From CAYURR01 sp964446745 (GTDB taxonomy: Bacteria > Bacillota > Clostridia > Lachnospirales > WQUN01): a stretch of DNA of 36,696 nt. The stretch is taken from assembly GCA_964446745.1 (NCBI GenBank), contig CAYURR010000006.1, positions 1-36,696 on the forward strand, in the 5' to 3' direction. The notes beneath the pieces are model-generated. The model was not told the DNA's origin. It ran no database searches and saw only the letters and a list, made by a program, of their open reading frames with translations. Within the stretch, counting starts at the first letter, position 1, and each line of letters starts with the position of its first letter. The position numbers and the translations under genes were made by a program. Of this stretch, positions 7,848-17,045 are shown one piece after another.

Positions 7848-8915
7848 ATGAACAGAATCGAGAAGGTTAAGCTCTATGTAATAGGAATCATATCAGGCAT
7901 TCATGATGAAGGGGAGAAGGCAAGCGCGTACGCGCATACATATGGTGTCGCGGCATGCTGTTCTTTGTTGGCGGCGAGGCGTGGATTGAACACAGAGATT
8001 GCGAGTACCATGGGGCTACTGCATGATCTTTATACCTACAAGCTCAGTAGTTGCATGTGCCATCAGCACAGCGGAACCGAGATGATTCGTGTGGCATATA
8101 AGCGCGAGTGGTCGGAGATGTTTACGGATGATGAAAAGCAGATCATTCTTTCCGCTATATATCATCACGGTGATAAGGTACATGTGCATGACGCCTATGA
8201 CGAACTACTTAAGGATGCGGACATACTGGATCCATTTTTGAGAAACGGATGTATGCGTGTTTCCGGTCTCGCTTTACCAAGGCTTAAGCATATGTTAAAT
8301 GAGTTTGGAATATCTGCTTTACCCGAAACGTATACAGACAATGAACAAGACAGCGCGCCTGTTGACATACGAGCGCAGATTGCCGATATCGCGGAGAGGC
8401 TTGCGGCTAAGCACATTATAGGCGAACTTACAGATATGGATTTTTTTGAGATCATTAAATATTTTCCTGAAGACAATGCGTTTGATGAGTTTAAGTCCGC
8501 ATGGTGCGCGGCGTTTGTCTATCATTGCTGCATACAAGCGGGATTAGAGCTGCCAATAAAGCCCGCGCGTGTTACATTGCGACTCGCCTGTGTAAAAGCA
8601 TGGCATGAGTGGGCTGAAGCGAATGGTTTTTGCTATCTAGCAACCTCAGACTTTATACCTGAGAGAGGCGACATAGTGATATATAATGCCATTTCTTTTT
8701 GTGATCATATCGGCGTAGTGTTATCTACGGAAGAAGCTTACATACTCGCTGCCGAAGGTAACATCGATAATAACAATGTATCGGGCATCATAAGACGTAA
8801 ACGTGATGCCTCGATAGGTAGCTATATCAGAATACCGAATAACTATAAATACGACGGCGGGAGGTATGATTACAAGACCGGGGAATTTCGCGCAGAGAAA
8901 TATGAAACAAAATAA
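7848..8915 (+). CDS. HD-domain / CHAP-domain fusion protein
   Basis: The 355-residue protein starts at ATG 7848 behind AAGGGAG (7833-7839). Residues about 8-170 form an HD phosphohydrolase-type domain with metal ligands visible in AYAHTYGVA, LLHDLYTY, IYHHGDK and KDADILDP. After a 35-residue helical linker, residues about 205-345 form a CHAP (NlpC/P60-like) Cys-His domain: SAWCAAFVYHCC holds the nucleophile, ERGDIVIYN is the typical strand, CDHIGVV holds the His, and AAEGNI supplies the polar third residue. There is no signal peptide or membrane segment, so it should be cytoplasmic, unlike most CHAP cell-wall amidases. The joint function is unknown. Confidence 0.8.
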   Translation: MNRIEKVKLYVIGIISGIHDEGEKASAYAHTYGVAACCSLLAARRGLNTEIASTMGLLHDLYTYKLSSCMCHQHSGTEMIRVAYKREWSEMFTDDEKQIILSAIYHHGDKVHVHDAYDELLKDADILDPFLRNGCMRVSGLALPRLKHMLNEFGISALPETYTDNEQDSAPVDIRAQIADIAERLAAKHIIGELTDMDFFEIIKYFPEDNAFDEFKSAWCAAFVYHCCIQAGLELPIKPARVTLRLACVKAWHEWAEANGFCYLATSDFIPERGDIVIYNAISFCDHIGVVLSTEEAYILAAEGNIDNNNVSGIIRRKRDASIGSYIRIPNNYKYDGGRYDYKTGEFRAEKYETK

Positions 8916-8972
8916 TCTATGAATCCGTCATATGATTAAGATACAATTAACATAAGCATAAAGGAGGATATT

Positions 8973-10895
8973 ATGATCGCAAGACGTATGATGGCGATAC
9001 TATGTATCGCGGGGTTCATGTTAGCAATGGTAACGGGGGACACCGCATTCGCGGCGGCAAACGAAAAAAAGCCGAAGGTCAAGGCATTGCCGAAGATCGG
9101 GTCCGTACAGAACTTGATTAAACTGATTGGCAAACCCGATGAAAACGTAGTTTTTTATGAAGCGACTGCGGACAGCGCGGTAGCGATGACGGGCTCTGGT
9201 GCAGCCCAGGCTCCGAGGCCGACAACGGCTACTGAAACAAACAGCGTAGCGAATGATATAAAAAAGTCTGCAGAATCGCAATCCGAATATTCCACTACGA
9301 ACGCGCAGGTGTTAGGGGTTGACGAGAGCGACGTTATAAAGACGGATGGCGAGTTTATCTATTACATCAGGGACTACAAGGTTGTGATGGTAAAGGCGCA
9401 ACCCGCGGATAGTATGAAGCTCGTGGGTGCAATAGACTTTACAGGCACAGAATTCATGCCGCAGGATATGTATGTAGACGGAGATAACGTCGTCGTGATA
9501 GGTAATAAAAACATTAATCAAACGTGCACAACAGCCTATGTCTATGATGTGTCCGACAAAACCAAGCCCAAACAAATTCGCGAGGTAAGTGTAAACGGCG
9601 GTTATGTATCGTCGCGAAAGATCGGTGATACCGTATACATTATTGCCAATTGTTATATCTATAATCTTGTGTCGGACGGCAAATATATAATGCCGCAATA
9701 TCTCGACTCATCAGTAAATAAGGTCTTTAAAAACATCGGCTATGACAAGATTAGCTACTTCCCGGACTTTGTGGACAGGACATATACGACTATAGCAGGG
9801 TTTTCATTAAAAAGCGCCGATAAGTCTGCGACGATCGAGACATATTTGGGTGGTGGAAACAATATCTACGCCTCACAGGATAATCTTTACATCGCAACGA
9901 TTTCGATGAAGGAAGCAGAAACTGCCGAACCGGGCGTGGGTGCGTCAACGCCTCGTTCAATTACTTTTGTAAAACCCACATACATCCATAAGACAACAAT
10001 CTATAAATTTGCACTCGAAAACGGCTCCGTAACCTATACCGCGAATGGCGAGGCAGATGGTTCGGTGCTCAATCAGTTCTCGATGGATGAGCACAAGGGA
10101 TACTTCCGCATTGCCACGACATCTTACAGCAACAAGGGTGAGCAGACTAATAATCTTTTTGTACTCGATGAAAACCTTGCGCTTACCGGAGAGGTTAGGG
10201 ATATCGCACCCGGTGAACGTATCTACTCGGTGCGTTTTATGGGGGATAGGGGGTATATGGTCACATTCAGGACCGTTGATCCGTTGTTTGCAATCGATCT
10301 AAAGGACCCGAAAAATCCGACCATTTTAGGTGCGTTAAAGATTCCGGGTTACAGTAACTACCTGCATCCGTATGATGAAAATCATCTGATTGGTTTCGGC
10401 AAGGACACCACAGCGGTTAAAGATATGGCTTATTATAAGGGTATGAAGCTTTCTTTGTTTGACGTGACGGATGTGTCGAATCCAAAGGAACTGTTCACAG
10501 AAATCATAGGTGATAGGGGCACAGACTCGCTGCTACTGAGTAACCACAAGGCCTTATTGTTCTCAAAGGAAAAGGGCTTGCTCGCATTCCCGATCACCGT
10601 ATACGAGTTGTCTGAAAAAGACAAGACCGATGTGACCACATATGGCCAATTTACGTTCCAGGGCGCATATGTATATGACATTGGGATCGAGCAGGGTTTT
10701 AAACTCAGGGGTAAGATAACCCACCTATCCGAGAGCGATATGCGAAAATCCGGTATGTATAAGGGGGAGTATAGTAAATATATCGAGCGTTTATTGTTCA
10801 TCAACCAGGACTTATATAGCGTTTCGAGGGACAACATCAGCGCAAATGATATGAAAACCTTAAAGGCGCGTGGCAGTATATCCCTCGTACAATAG
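8973..10895 (+). CDS. Secreted beta-propeller domain protein (PF09826 type)
   Basis: This is a 640-residue exported protein. ATG 8973 follows AAAGGAGG at ideal spacing and opens with a signal peptide: positively charged MIARRM, a hydrophobic core, then an Ala-x-Ala site around residues 25-30. The hallmark of the family is VLGVDESDVIKTDGEFIYYI (about residues 111-130), followed by repeated blades with DNLYIAT, DGDNVVVIGN and HLIGFGKD-like strands. Residues 30-110 are a low-complexity linker. No catalytic residues are recognised. These proteins occur outside the membrane of many Firmicutes and archaea without an assigned role. It may be co-transcribed with the diguanylate cyclase 67 nt downstream. 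Confidence 0.85.
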   Translation: MIARRMMAILCIAGFMLAMVTGDTAFAAANEKKPKVKALPKIGSVQNLIKLIGKPDENVVFYEATADSAVAMTGSGAAQAPRPTTATETNSVANDIKKSAESQSEYSTTNAQVLGVDESDVIKTDGEFIYYIRDYKVVMVKAQPADSMKLVGAIDFTGTEFMPQDMYVDGDNVVVIGNKNINQTCTTAYVYDVSDKTKPKQIREVSVNGGYVSSRKIGDTVYIIANCYIYNLVSDGKYIMPQYLDSSVNKVFKNIGYDKISYFPDFVDRTYTTIAGFSLKSADKSATIETYLGGGNNIYASQDNLYIATISMKEAETAEPGVGASTPRSITFVKPTYIHKTTIYKFALENGSVTYTANGEADGSVLNQFSMDEHKGYFRIATTSYSNKGEQTNNLFVLDENLALTGEVRDIAPGERIYSVRFMGDRGYMVTFRTVDPLFAIDLKDPKNPTILGALKIPGYSNYLHPYDENHLIGFGKDTTAVKDMAYYKGMKLSLFDVTDVSNPKELFTEIIGDRGTDSLLLSNHKALLFSKEKGLLAFPITVYELSEKDKTDVTTYGQFTFQGAYVYDIGIEQGFKLRGKITHLSESDMRKSGMYKGEYSKYIERLLFINQDLYSVSRDNISANDMKTLKARGSISLVQ

Positions 10896-10962
10896 ATAGA
10901 TTTATATAATCAATAACAATTGACGATAATACAGATATGTGGAATTTGAAAGGACAAAAAAG

Positions 10963-12483
10963 ATGAAACGTATTACGTTGATTGTATTGATTATCTGTGT
11001 CGCGCTAACGATAGCGTCGGTTGTATTTACGGCCTATATCGGATATAAGACAAAGGTTGTTACTAATAATGAATTCTATACACTATATTTCTCAAGTGAA
11101 CTGCAAAAATCCTCTGATTATCTTTCTAGGCAAGCGCGCCAGTACGCTATTACCGGTGATACGCAGTATTATGATAACTACTGGATCGAGGTAAAGATAG
11201 ACAAGACGCGGGATATGGCGATTGAAAAGATGAAGCAGCATGGTGTATCGGATGAGGATCTCCATCTAGCACAATTAGCAAAAAACGAAAGCGACCGATT
11301 AATAGAAACGGAGCGGCTCGCAATGAACGCAGCTCAAGGCGGCAATCTAGAGCTTGCACAGTCCCTTCTTTTTGGAGTGAAATATGAAGAGGAAAAGATC
11401 AAGATTACTGACTACCTCACGGAATTCGAGGCCTTGATGTTAAAAAAGGCAGAGCGGGAATCTGGACGGCTGTTTACGCAGCTGACGGTTGTATCTGGTA
11501 TCACGGTATTCTTATCATTACTGGTCATTTACTATATCTATAGCAGTCAGAGGAGTATAAAGGATAAAGCTGTACTGAACGAGAAGTGCTTTAGGGCGCT
11601 GGCGGAGCAGACAAACAACGTGATATTCGAATGTGATCTAGTGGTAAAGCGGATTACATCTTTGTCAAATATCAATCTACTGTTTGGTAAAGATACAGAT
11701 GAGCAAGAGGCACCGGAAGGTACGTTGAATTCGAACATGATCTTTAAGGAAGACAGGGATTCTTTTAATAAAATATTTAAAACCATATATAGTGGCGACG
11801 GTGTCACAGACGCTAGATTTAGGATAATAGATGAAGATGGTAAATATCATTGGTGTTCGCTTTCGTGTGTGGTAATAAGCAGTAACGACGGCATGCCGTA
11901 TAAGGCAATAGGCTCTATAGAAAATATAGACGAGCAGGTCAAAAGGGAGGATGATCTGCGCAAAAAAGCAGAACGGGATTCCTTAACAGGACTTTTGAAT
12001 AAGGCGACAACCGAACATCTGATCAAGGAGACCTTGCAACGCCGTAGGAAAAACGATAGCAAGCACGCATTGATGATCATAGACATTGATTATTTTAAGA
12101 GCGTGAATGATCGGCTCGGGCACATGTATGGCGACAATGTGTTGACTGATCTGTCCATGGCATTGAAACAGATATTCCGCTCGGATGATATCGTAGGCAG
12201 GGTAGGCGGCGATGAGTTCTTTGTATTTCTAAAAAACTACAGTAGCATGGATTTGATTCACGCCAAGGCTACTGAGATATGCAATGCATTTAAAAATACC
12301 TACAATGGGGAAGACATAAGCGTGGATATCTCGGCAAGCATAGGTATTGTTTTGTGTCCCGAGCACGGTGAAGATTTTGACACCTTATATAAAAACGCCG
12401 ACACCGCGCTTTATAAGACAAAGGCAGACGGTAAAAACGGATATACAATCTATTGCGGCGCATCAAAAAAACAGGGCTCCTAA
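10963..12483 (+). CDS. Membrane-bound PAS-GGDEF diguanylate cyclase
   Basis: This 506-residue protein starts at ATG 10963 behind AAAGGA (10949-10954). A first membrane helix covers about residues 5-27, an extracytoplasmic helical sensor about 28-170, and a second helix about 173-195. A PAS-like domain (about 205-325) ends in a PAC-like ENIDEQV segment. The GGDEF domain reads RDSLTGLLNK at its start and VGRVGGDEFFVF near residue 414. The GGDEF signature is intact, and an RSDD inhibitory I-site (RxxD) sits exactly five residues upstream. It should make cyclic di-GMP from GTP and be product-inhibited. Its last codons overlap the downstream terminator hairpin. Confidence 0.93.
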   Translation: MKRITLIVLIICVALTIASVVFTAYIGYKTKVVTNNEFYTLYFSSELQKSSDYLSRQARQYAITGDTQYYDNYWIEVKIDKTRDMAIEKMKQHGVSDEDLHLAQLAKNESDRLIETERLAMNAAQGGNLELAQSLLFGVKYEEEKIKITDYLTEFEALMLKKAERESGRLFTQLTVVSGITVFLSLLVIYYIYSSQRSIKDKAVLNEKCFRALAEQTNNVIFECDLVVKRITSLSNINLLFGKDTDEQEAPEGTLNSNMIFKEDRDSFNKIFKTIYSGDGVTDARFRIIDEDGKYHWCSLSCVVISSNDGMPYKAIGSIENIDEQVKREDDLRKKAERDSLTGLLNKATTEHLIKETLQRRRKNDSKHALMIIDIDYFKSVNDRLGHMYGDNVLTDLSMALKQIFRSDDIVGRVGGDEFFVFLKNYSSMDLIHAKATEICNAFKNTYNGEDISVDISASIGIVLCPEHGEDFDTLYKNADTALYKTKADGKNGYTIYCGASKKQGS

Positions 12484-12493
12484 AGGGAGCCCT
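12473..12493. terminator. Terminator hairpin shared by convergent genes
   Basis: AGGGCTCC (12473-12480) pairs with GGAGCCCT (12486-12493) across a 5-nt loop. On the - strand it is followed by GTTTTTTG, a good U-tract for the Fe-S aldo/keto reductase; on the + strand only CTTTTA follows. The left arm is inside the cyclase coding sequence. Confidence 0.85.
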
Positions 12494-12497
12494 ACTT

Positions 12498-13577
12498 TTA
12501 TGCTTCGGCAAGCAGTTTCTTGAACATATTAGGTACATCAATGGTCTGTGGGCAATGAGAGGTGCATTGTCCGCATTCGGCGCATTGCTTGAGCATGTTG
12601 CTGTCGACATCTGCACCGGAGATCCAGTTGTCGTTTTGCTGCATCGATTTGAGGTTCCATGCCTTGAAGGTCTCGGGGATATTGATCCCGTATGGACATG
12701 GCATACAGTAACTGCAACCCGTGCATGGTACCTTTTGAGCTTGCTCTATATTTTTCTTAACCTGAGATATGGCGGCATGCTCCTCGGCGCTCAGCGGTTG
12801 GATGTTTTTAAAGATCTCTATGTTCTGCTTAAGCTGCTCGGGATTGCTCATGCCGGACAGTATTGTAACCACACCCTTTAGCTCGGCGAGCCAGCGGAAT
12901 GACATCTCGACATTTGTTTTGCCCAGTGCCTTGTACGGCTCGGCGATGTGATCGGGGATATCTGACAATACGCCGCCCTTTAAAGGCTCCATGATTATGA
13001 TCGGGATGCCACGCGATACGAGCTCTTCGTATCCACGTTGTCCGGGGTTATCATCAAGATCCATGTAGTTATATTGCATTTGAACAAAATCCCATTTGTG
13101 ATGGTCTAATAATTTAACCAGGCATTCATAGTCCGCATGTATGGAAAAGCCCAAATACTTAATCTTGCCCTCTTGCTTCTTCTTCAGGGCCCATTCGATC
13201 GCGTTGAGCTTCTTTACCTTGTCAAATAAATCATCATTCATCGAGTGCATCAAATAGAAATCGATATAATCGGTCTTTAACTTCTCGCATGAGGTTTTGA
13301 ATGCATTGTCCAAGAAATCCTCTGAATTGGCTCCCCAGAATGACATCTTGTCCGCGAGGTAATAGGTGCTCCTCTCAAACGGCTCTAACGCTATCCCGAG
13401 CGCAACCTCACTGTTTCCGCCATGGTAGACAAACGAGGTGTCGAAATAATTGATACCATGATCCATTGCATAGCGTACCATCTCGTTAAACTGCGGTTGA
13501 TCGATCTTGCCATTAGTCTGAGGCAGACGCATGGCACCAAAGCCTAACTTCGGCAGTTTCTCAAATACATTGCTCAT
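12498..13577 (-). CDS. Aldo/keto reductase with C-terminal double 4Fe-4S motif
   Basis: This 359-residue protein starts MSNVFEKLPKLGFGAMRLPQ at ATG 13577, with a GAAGGGAA site upstream. Residues 1-270 form the AKR barrel: Asp/Tyr in YFDTSFVYHGG, Lys in LADKMSFW, and His in FYLMHSMND. The C-terminal 90 residues carry CTGCSYCMPCPYGI and CAECGQCTSHCPQTI, two Cys-x2-Cys-x2-Cys-x3-Cys-Pro clusters able to hold [4Fe-4S] centres. This arrangement is common in anaerobic clostridia and suggests electron exchange with ferredoxin rather than only NAD(P)H, which is inference. It is monocistronic and ends at the shared hairpin. Confidence 0.92.
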   Translation of the reverse strand: MSNVFEKLPKLGFGAMRLPQTNGKIDQPQFNEMVRYAMDHGINYFDTSFVYHGGNSEVALGIALEPFERSTYYLADKMSFWGANSEDFLDNAFKTSCEKLKTDYIDFYLMHSMNDDLFDKVKKLNAIEWALKKKQEGKIKYLGFSIHADYECLVKLLDHHKWDFVQMQYNYMDLDDNPGQRGYEELVSRGIPIIIMEPLKGGVLSDIPDHIAEPYKALGKTNVEMSFRWLAELKGVVTILSGMSNPEQLKQNIEIFKNIQPLSAEEHAAISQVKKNIEQAQKVPCTGCSYCMPCPYGINIPETFKAWNLKSMQQNDNWISGADVDSNMLKQCAECGQCTSHCPQTIDVPNMFKKLLAEA

Positions 13578-13642
13578 AGATAAATTCCCTTCTGTCATGT
13601 AAGTTTATAAGAATCTTTACAAATATAATAACACTATTTATA

Positions 13643-14142
13643 CTCAATGGTAAATATAGAACAGAACTTAGGAAAAGTGGAACGAGTAAACAGGTTGATG
13701 ACTGGCTCCGGGATGTTGTAAAGGCGGACAGCGTTGATGTTGAGCTGAACAAATTGAAACCGGAGCAGATAATAGAAAGATATTTTACTGCTCTGGATAA
13801 TAAAGATTCTAAGGCTGCAGCGTCTTGTATTTCTAAAATCACTTTGATGGGCGGCTTGACTGCAAATATACAAACGAAGCATTGTTTAATGAAAGAGTAG
13901 GGCTGCCATTAACGGATAGCGATATCGAAACAGTAGGGGATTTTGGTAATCTAAAGTCTTCGAAGCTGTTAAATCTTGTGTTACTCGATGAAACCGACGC
14001 AAATACTAAAACTTATAGGGTAACAATGAACCTACAGTACAATCAAGATTTTACAGTAGGCAGCGGAGAGCAGGGTTGGGATTGCAAAATGGTGTATGAG
14101 TCAGACCTAACAGGTTGGAAGATAGCGGGGTTTGGGCATTAA
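13643..14142 (+). pseudogene. Truncated, frameshifted DUF4829-like gene remnant
   Basis: Two frames join into one recognisable protein. The first (13643-13900) reads SGTSKQVDDWLRDVV, LKPEQIIERYFTALDNKDSK and TLMGGLTANIQ, then hits TAG. The second continues from about 13874 as NEALFNERVGLPLTDSD to GWKIAGFGH, ending at TAA 14142. Restoring one A to the AAA run at 13872-13874 gives an uninterrupted TANIQNEALFNE. The shape (short alpha-beta domain, GEQGWDCKMVYES, GWKIxxFGH ending) recalls DUF4829 proteins of Clostridia; this is from memory of the family. No start codon exists in the first frame before a stop at 13577-13579, so the N-terminal membrane or other domain is lost. The single-base loss could also be a sequencing error. 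Confidence 0.7.
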
Positions 14143-14174
14143 GGTTGTTTGGTAAAAGAGTGGGGGATATTTAT

Positions 14175-14936
14175 ATGCTTATGCTTTATTTTTCCGGTAC
14201 AGGGAATTCAAAATACATAGCACAGTTGTTTTCTAAAAAGACCGGAGCCATATGTCATTCGATCGAGGATAGCGTAAACTTTACAAAATTAATTAATGAA
14301 CATAGCACTATAGCTTTTTGCTATCCGATATATGCTTCATGCGTGCCGCGCATATTACGTGATTTTGTAGCAGCCCATGTGAAAGAGCTTCAGAATAAAA
14401 GCCTTATTATTTTCTGCACCCAACTATTTTTTTCGGGCGACGGCGCATACGCATTTGCGAGATTATTGCCGTATGCTGGCAAGAACGTCATATATGCCGA
14501 GCATTTTAATATGCCAAATAATATATGCAACTTCGATATGTTTCCGATAAAAAACGGCACCCAGACACATAAATATCTGCATGCCGCCGAAAAAAAGATG
14601 AACACTGTGTGCAAGCACATCGAAAAGGGCGTTGTCAAAAAGCGTGGGTTCAATACATTCTCTGCGCTCCTGGGTAAGATCCAAAGCACTTCTTGGCCCG
14701 CGGTGGAGGAGAAAAAGAAATCATCAGTAAAAACAGATGCTGACTGCAATCGCTGTGGGGCTTGTGTTAGGCTTTGTCCTGTTAAAAACCTATCCGTGGA
14801 TGAAAGCGGTATTAAACAGCACGATAGCTGCATACTTTGTTATCGATGTGTAAATGCTTGCCCCAAAAAGGCTATCACTGCTTTGTTGAATAAAAAACCG
14901 AAGGTGCAGTATAAGGGGGTATCAATAGATACCTAA
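14175..14936 (+). CDS. EFR1-family flavodoxin/ferredoxin protein
   Basis: This is a 253-residue protein. ATG 14175 is chosen because the flavodoxin FMN phosphate loop YFSGTGNSKYIA begins immediately after it, with a GGGGGAT site upstream. Residues 1-150 are flavodoxin-like (FCYPIYASCVPRILRDF, then a FCTQLFFSGDGA loop). The C terminus has two 4Fe-4S motifs, CNRCGACVRLCP and CILCYRCVNACP, as in bacterial dicluster ferredoxins. It should be a soluble electron carrier joining FMN and two clusters, as in the EFR1 family of anaerobes. The partner enzyme is not in the window. It lies after the DUF4829 remnant and ends at a hairpin shared with the serine hydrolase. Confidence 0.9.
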   Translation: MLMLYFSGTGNSKYIAQLFSKKTGAICHSIEDSVNFTKLINEHSTIAFCYPIYASCVPRILRDFVAAHVKELQNKSLIIFCTQLFFSGDGAYAFARLLPYAGKNVIYAEHFNMPNNICNFDMFPIKNGTQTHKYLHAAEKKMNTVCKHIEKGVVKKRGFNTFSALLGKIQSTSWPAVEEKKKSSVKTDADCNRCGACVRLCPVKNLSVDESGIKQHDSCILCYRCVNACPKKAITALLNKKPKVQYKGVSIDT

Positions 14937-14956
14937 GGAGCAAGATTATCACAAAA

Positions 14957-15010
14957 AGGGCTGATGCAAGATAAAACCATTAACCACGGGTTTTTCTATG
15001 CAGCAGCCCT
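14957..15010. terminator. Bidirectional terminator, long interrupted hairpin
   Basis: AGGGCTGATGCA (14957-14968) pairs with TGCAGCAGCCCT (14999-15010) with one mismatch in twelve, and an inner AAAACC/GGTTTT stem closes the loop. CCCTTTTTGTG follows on the - strand for the serine hydrolase. On the + strand an ATATTATTTT tract follows. Confidence 0.75.
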
Positions 15011-15022
15011 ATATTATTTTAT

Positions 15023-15940
15023 CTATATCGCGGGCAGTATATCGTCCCAGATAGCACGAATCATATCATAGACGCGTTGTTCTTCGTGCGCGTTTATTGT
15101 AACGGTCAGTTCATGATCCGGTATGATCACGCCCAACTGACCATACATGCCGTCGGCACGATATGTGTTCGGGTATGTGCAGCGCCAGAATTGATATCCG
15201 TAACCCTGAGCGCATTCGGGATCGGTGTTGAAGCCGCTATTCTTGATCTGGGCGGACGAGGCTTGTTGAATATATTCTTCGTAAACGAGACGTTTGCCAT
15301 CGTAAACGCCACCACAGCGAAGCATCTCACAAAAGCGCGAGAGCTCCTCGGTCTTCAAGAACAATCCCGTCGATCCGAAGGTGCGTCTGTCCGGACATTC
15401 GTACCATTGCGGCGCACGTATGCCGAGCGGATAAAACAGTCGTTCAAGCAGGTAGTCCTTTAAGCGTACACCGGACTTTTCTTGCAAAGCAGCAGAGAGC
15501 ATATAGGTCGCGCCGTTGTTGTAAACAAATCTCTCTCCGGGCGCGTACTTCATGGGCTTAGAGAAGAATAGCTTCACATAATCATCCACGCTGTATGTCT
15601 CAGGATCGGCAGAAAACAGAAATCCCTCGCTGTGTCCTGAGGACATCATTAATAAATGCCTGATCGAAATCTCAAACAGGCGCTTATCGGGGTTTTCGGG
15701 CAGTTTGTCAGGGAAGAGTTCTGCAACTTTAGTGTCCAATGTCAAGAGCCCTTCCGATATTGCCATGCCTATAGCCATAGACGTAAAGGACTTGCTAGCG
15801 GAAAACAGGTTTACGCGATCATCCGAACGCCAGCGGTGTGATGCGACTATTTCGCCCTTGTGCCGTACCACGATCCCATATATGCCGATTTTCTTCTCAG
15901 CCATGGTCAGCCGGAAATTGGTGAGTATATCGTTTTTCAT
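15023..15940 (-). CDS. Beta-lactamase-fold serine hydrolase (class C / EstB type)
   Basis: This is a 305-residue protein. The nucleophile motif is Ser-x-x-Lys at residues 47-50 (FSASKSF), and Tyr-x-Asn is seen in FVYNNGATY near residue 140. The third motif region reads GMYGQLGVIIPD in place of KTG. Length and motif order fit PF00144 proteins, which include esterases, DD-peptidases and AmpC-like enzymes. There is no signal peptide, so a true beta-lactamase acting in the wall is unlikely and a cytoplasmic esterase or amidase is more probable. GAGGAT lies upstream of ATG 15940, and the gene starts 15 nt after the Gfo/Idh/MocA stop, so it probably shares its transcript. Confidence 0.9.
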   Translation of the reverse strand: MKNDILTNFRLTMAEKKIGIYGIVVRHKGEIVASHRWRSDDRVNLFSASKSFTSMAIGMAISEGLLTLDTKVAELFPDKLPENPDKRLFEISIRHLLMMSSGHSEGFLFSADPETYSVDDYVKLFFSKPMKYAPGERFVYNNGATYMLSAALQEKSGVRLKDYLLERLFYPLGIRAPQWYECPDRRTFGSTGLFLKTEELSRFCEMLRCGGVYDGKRLVYEEYIQQASSAQIKNSGFNTDPECAQGYGYQFWRCTYPNTYRADGMYGQLGVIIPDHELTVTINAHEEQRVYDMIRAIWDDILPAI

Positions 15941-15955
15941 CTTATATACCGATCC

Positions 15956-17014
15956 TCAAAATGCAATCTCTCTCTTTTGATCAGAGGAGTCGTAGAGACC
16001 CTGCATGATCTTGGATGTGATGACCGCCTTGTCGATATGTGATTCGAGCTTTTCGCCGGTCTGTATGCAACGAACAAATGCGTCGATCTCGGTCTGGAAC
16101 ATATTTGTGGTCTTAAAGGTCGGTGCCATTTCATAGAGCATGCCGTTCTTTGTACCATATATCTTGAAATCTCCGCCATATACGAGACGAATACCGGCCT
16201 TGTCGCCCAAGAAGTCGATGTAGGTATCGTTTTCGCCGATGTTCTGAGCCCAGGAACCATTGATCGAGATCGTCGGGCCTTCAGTACGTATCAAACCGGT
16301 GATGAAGTCCTCGACATCATATACGCCATCAAAGTTCGGCGGGCCGGCCCACATATCCTTGTAGGTGTAGCCCTTCATATCGACGCCGAGCTTCGAGTAT
16401 GCCTGACCCGAAACGGTCAGCGGATTGGGATCAGACAGACAATACATTATCAAATCCAGATAATGCACGCCCCAGTCGATCAAGACACCGCCGCCAGCGA
16501 TAGCCTTGGTTGTGAACATACCACCGAGGCCCGGTATAGAGCGGTGAGCACGGAACGAACCATATACATGATATATCTCGCCGAGTTCGCCCGCATTGAT
16601 GATGTCCTTGATTTTGTTTACGGCATCGTTGAAACGATTTACCACGCCGATGTTCAATATCTTGCCGGTCTCGTGCTGAACCTGCTGCATCTCGAGCGCA
16701 TCTGCGTAACAGCGTGCTGCAGGTTTTTCACACAGAACATGTTTTCCTGCCCTCAGTGCATCGATGGAAATGGTTTTGTGTACGTTGTTGGGCGTACAAA
16801 CCGATATCGCGACTACTTCGGGATCGTTTATGACATCATGATAATCCGTGACGGGCTTGCCGCAGCAGTTCATCATCGAGGCCTTCTCGGCACGCTCGGG
16901 TATGATGTCGCAAAAGTACTTGATCTCTACCTCTTTGTTGTTCATGTAAGCAGGTATATGTGCGGTAGTCGCTATCGTACCGCAACCTATAACGCCGATC
17001 TTCATCTTGTCCAT
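15956..17014 (-). CDS. Gfo/Idh/MocA-family oxidoreductase
   Basis: The 352-residue enzyme opens MKIGVIGCGTIATTAHIPAY, the GxGxxA NAD(P)-binding loop of this family. VCTPNNVHKTISIDALRAGK is followed by the HVLCEKPAA motif (about residues 93-100), whose Lys is catalytic. WGVHYLDLIMYC carries the conserved His after the C-terminal domain begins. It probably oxidises or reduces a sugar, inositol or glycoside hydroxyl; the substrate is not evident. ATG 17014 has an AGGGGGTAAGGA site. The gene begins 31 nt after khpA with no hairpin between them, so it appears to be at the end of the ffh-rpsP-khpA transcript, an unusual position. Confidence 0.93.
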   Translation of the reverse strand: MDKMKIGVIGCGTIATTAHIPAYMNNKEVEIKYFCDIIPERAEKASMMNCCGKPVTDYHDVINDPEVVAISVCTPNNVHKTISIDALRAGKHVLCEKPAARCYADALEMQQVQHETGKILNIGVVNRFNDAVNKIKDIINAGELGEIYHVYGSFRAHRSIPGLGGMFTTKAIAGGGVLIDWGVHYLDLIMYCLSDPNPLTVSGQAYSKLGVDMKGYTYKDMWAGPPNFDGVYDVEDFITGLIRTEGPTISINGSWAQNIGENDTYIDFLGDKAGIRLVYGGDFKIYGTKNGMLYEMAPTFKTTNMFQTEIDAFVRCIQTGEKLESHIDKAVITSKIMQGLYDSSDQKREIAF

Positions 17015-17045
17015 GTCCTTACCCCCTCGGAGTATGTTCGGTTAT

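Noticed and set aside
15023..15940. Antibiotic-resistance class C beta-lactamase
   Set aside because: The SxxK and YxN motifs are there, but the KTG motif is replaced and there is no signal peptide, so a resistance role is not supported.
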